Of a stretch of 64,000 bases of DNA, positions 63,613 through 64,000 are shown in pieces. The stretch is from Orbilia blumenaviensis (taxonomy: Eukaryota > Ascomycota > Orbiliomycetes > Orbiliales > Orbiliaceae). The position numbers and the translations under genes were made by a program. Under the pieces are notes generated by a model, which was not told where the DNA came from, ran no database searches, and was given only the letters and a program-made list of their open reading frames with translations. The DNA lies in NCBI GenBank assembly GCA_036872755.1, contig JAVHNS010000007.1:2356001-2420000 (forward strand), written 5' to 3'. How positions within the stretch are numbered: position 1 is the first letter of the stretch; every line of letters starts with the position of its first letter.

Positions 63613-64000
63613 TTATAATCAAGATGCGGCAGTCGGGTTTGAGTGCTGCGCAGCAGCCTCCTAGTTATATTTTAAAAATTTAAAATAATAAATTTTTTGA
63701 TTAATATTTAAATTATATTTTTTTAATTAAAAAAATTTAAAAATTAATTTTTAAAAAATTTCTAAAATATTTATTATAATTATTTTTAAATATTTATTTA
63801 TAAAAAATATAAAAATAATTTTATAAATAATTATTTTAAAAAAATTATTATCAAAAATAATAATATATATTTTTTAAAATTTCTAAATATAAAATAAATT
63901 AAATTATTTAATAATTTTAAAATAAATAAATAAATTTTTTATTTTATAATTTAATAAAAATATGTTAAAATTTTTATTAATATTAATTAATAAAAAAAAT

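Larger units (their letters stand above)
62772..63664 (+). mobile_element. Helitron-like element H11 (893 bp)
   Basis: Best full example of the common subfamily. Starts TGCCCGACTGCTTTGCAGG and ends GATGCGGCAGTCGGG, then TGCTGCGCAGCAGCCTCCTAG. Holds a 207-bp fold-back module (63146-63352), then a 12-bp-type repeat block, then the 3' end. The gypsy copy A is empty at 51930/51931 and copy C, inverted, at 4641/4642, and deleting TGCCC...CTAG restores the empty site exactly. No Rep/helicase. Confidence 0.93.
57703..64000 (-). mobile_element. Ty3/gypsy element, minus-strand copy B, runs off the window
   Basis: 3' LTR at 57703-58260 inserted in repeat F, then internal DNA collinear with copy A. Integrase C-terminus near 60.07 kb, RT near 61.85-62.23 kb, Helitron H11 at 62772-63664. 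The upstream part (protease, gag, 5' LTR) lies beyond 64000. Confidence 0.82.

Noticed and set aside
63349..63618. 89-codon I/L/V ORF as a membrane peptide
   Set aside because: Translation of the ATTATATTAATT-type tandem array in the Helitron tail.

Overview
The window is nuclear DNA of extreme AT content (by eye only about one base in ten is G or C). I can support no intact host gene, no rRNA or tRNA gene and no CRISPR array. It is a graveyard of nested transposable elements. The families are Ty3/gypsy LTR elements with a degenerate integrase C-terminus and probable chromodomain (chromovirus type), at least two Ty1/copia families, a large non-autonomous Helitron-like family, and one terminal-inverted-repeat element with a TA target. 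Aligned copies differ almost entirely by C-to-T and G-to-A transitions in every sequence context, as in RIP or decay of methylated cytosine. This points to a fungus. The Helitron 3' end reads VGFECCAAAS-stop, and I recall (unverified) that tail on predicted proteins of arbuscular mycorrhizal fungi such as Rhizophagus, so Glomeromycotina is my best guess at low confidence.

Layout: 1-521 unassigned. 522-9658 plus-strand Ty3/gypsy element or composite, with LTRs at 522-1088 and 9112-9658, RT near 5.2-5.6 kb and integrase C-terminus near 7.2-7.7 kb. 9.7-11.97 kb unassigned and C-poor. 11970-15236 two direct ~0.6 kb repeats around a 2.1 kb core with islands of normal-looking sequence. 15878-17.4 kb minus-strand copia family K. 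About 17.6-23.1 kb plus-strand copia family P whose pol gene is cut by Helitrons H1 and H2. 23927-24273 Helitron H3. 24433-25265 a second K copy. 25.3-29.7 kb mostly unassigned. 29673-39195 Helitrons H4-H7 set in decayed retroelement DNA; H6 carries a TIR element that itself carries a 12-bp/123-bp minisatellite. 39.2-44.8 kb unassigned, with a sharp GC-skew flip near 42.93 kb. 44820-45434 Helitron H8, lacking its 3' end. 46527-52.06 kb minus-strand Ty3/gypsy copy holding H9 and ending at truncated H10. 52.6-56.5 kb two K copies facing each other. 57703-64000 another minus-strand Ty3/gypsy copy holding H11.

History: the gypsy copies near 1-9.7 kb, 46.5-52 kb and 57.7-64 kb align, so each Helitron insertion in one copy has an empty site in another. 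H9 and H11 prove to be clean insertions at a T, without visible target duplication. The retroelements are bleached to A and T while Helitron ends and the TIR element keep G and C, so retroelements came first, then Helitrons, then the TIR element. Every protein call below is a pseudogene read through stop codons.
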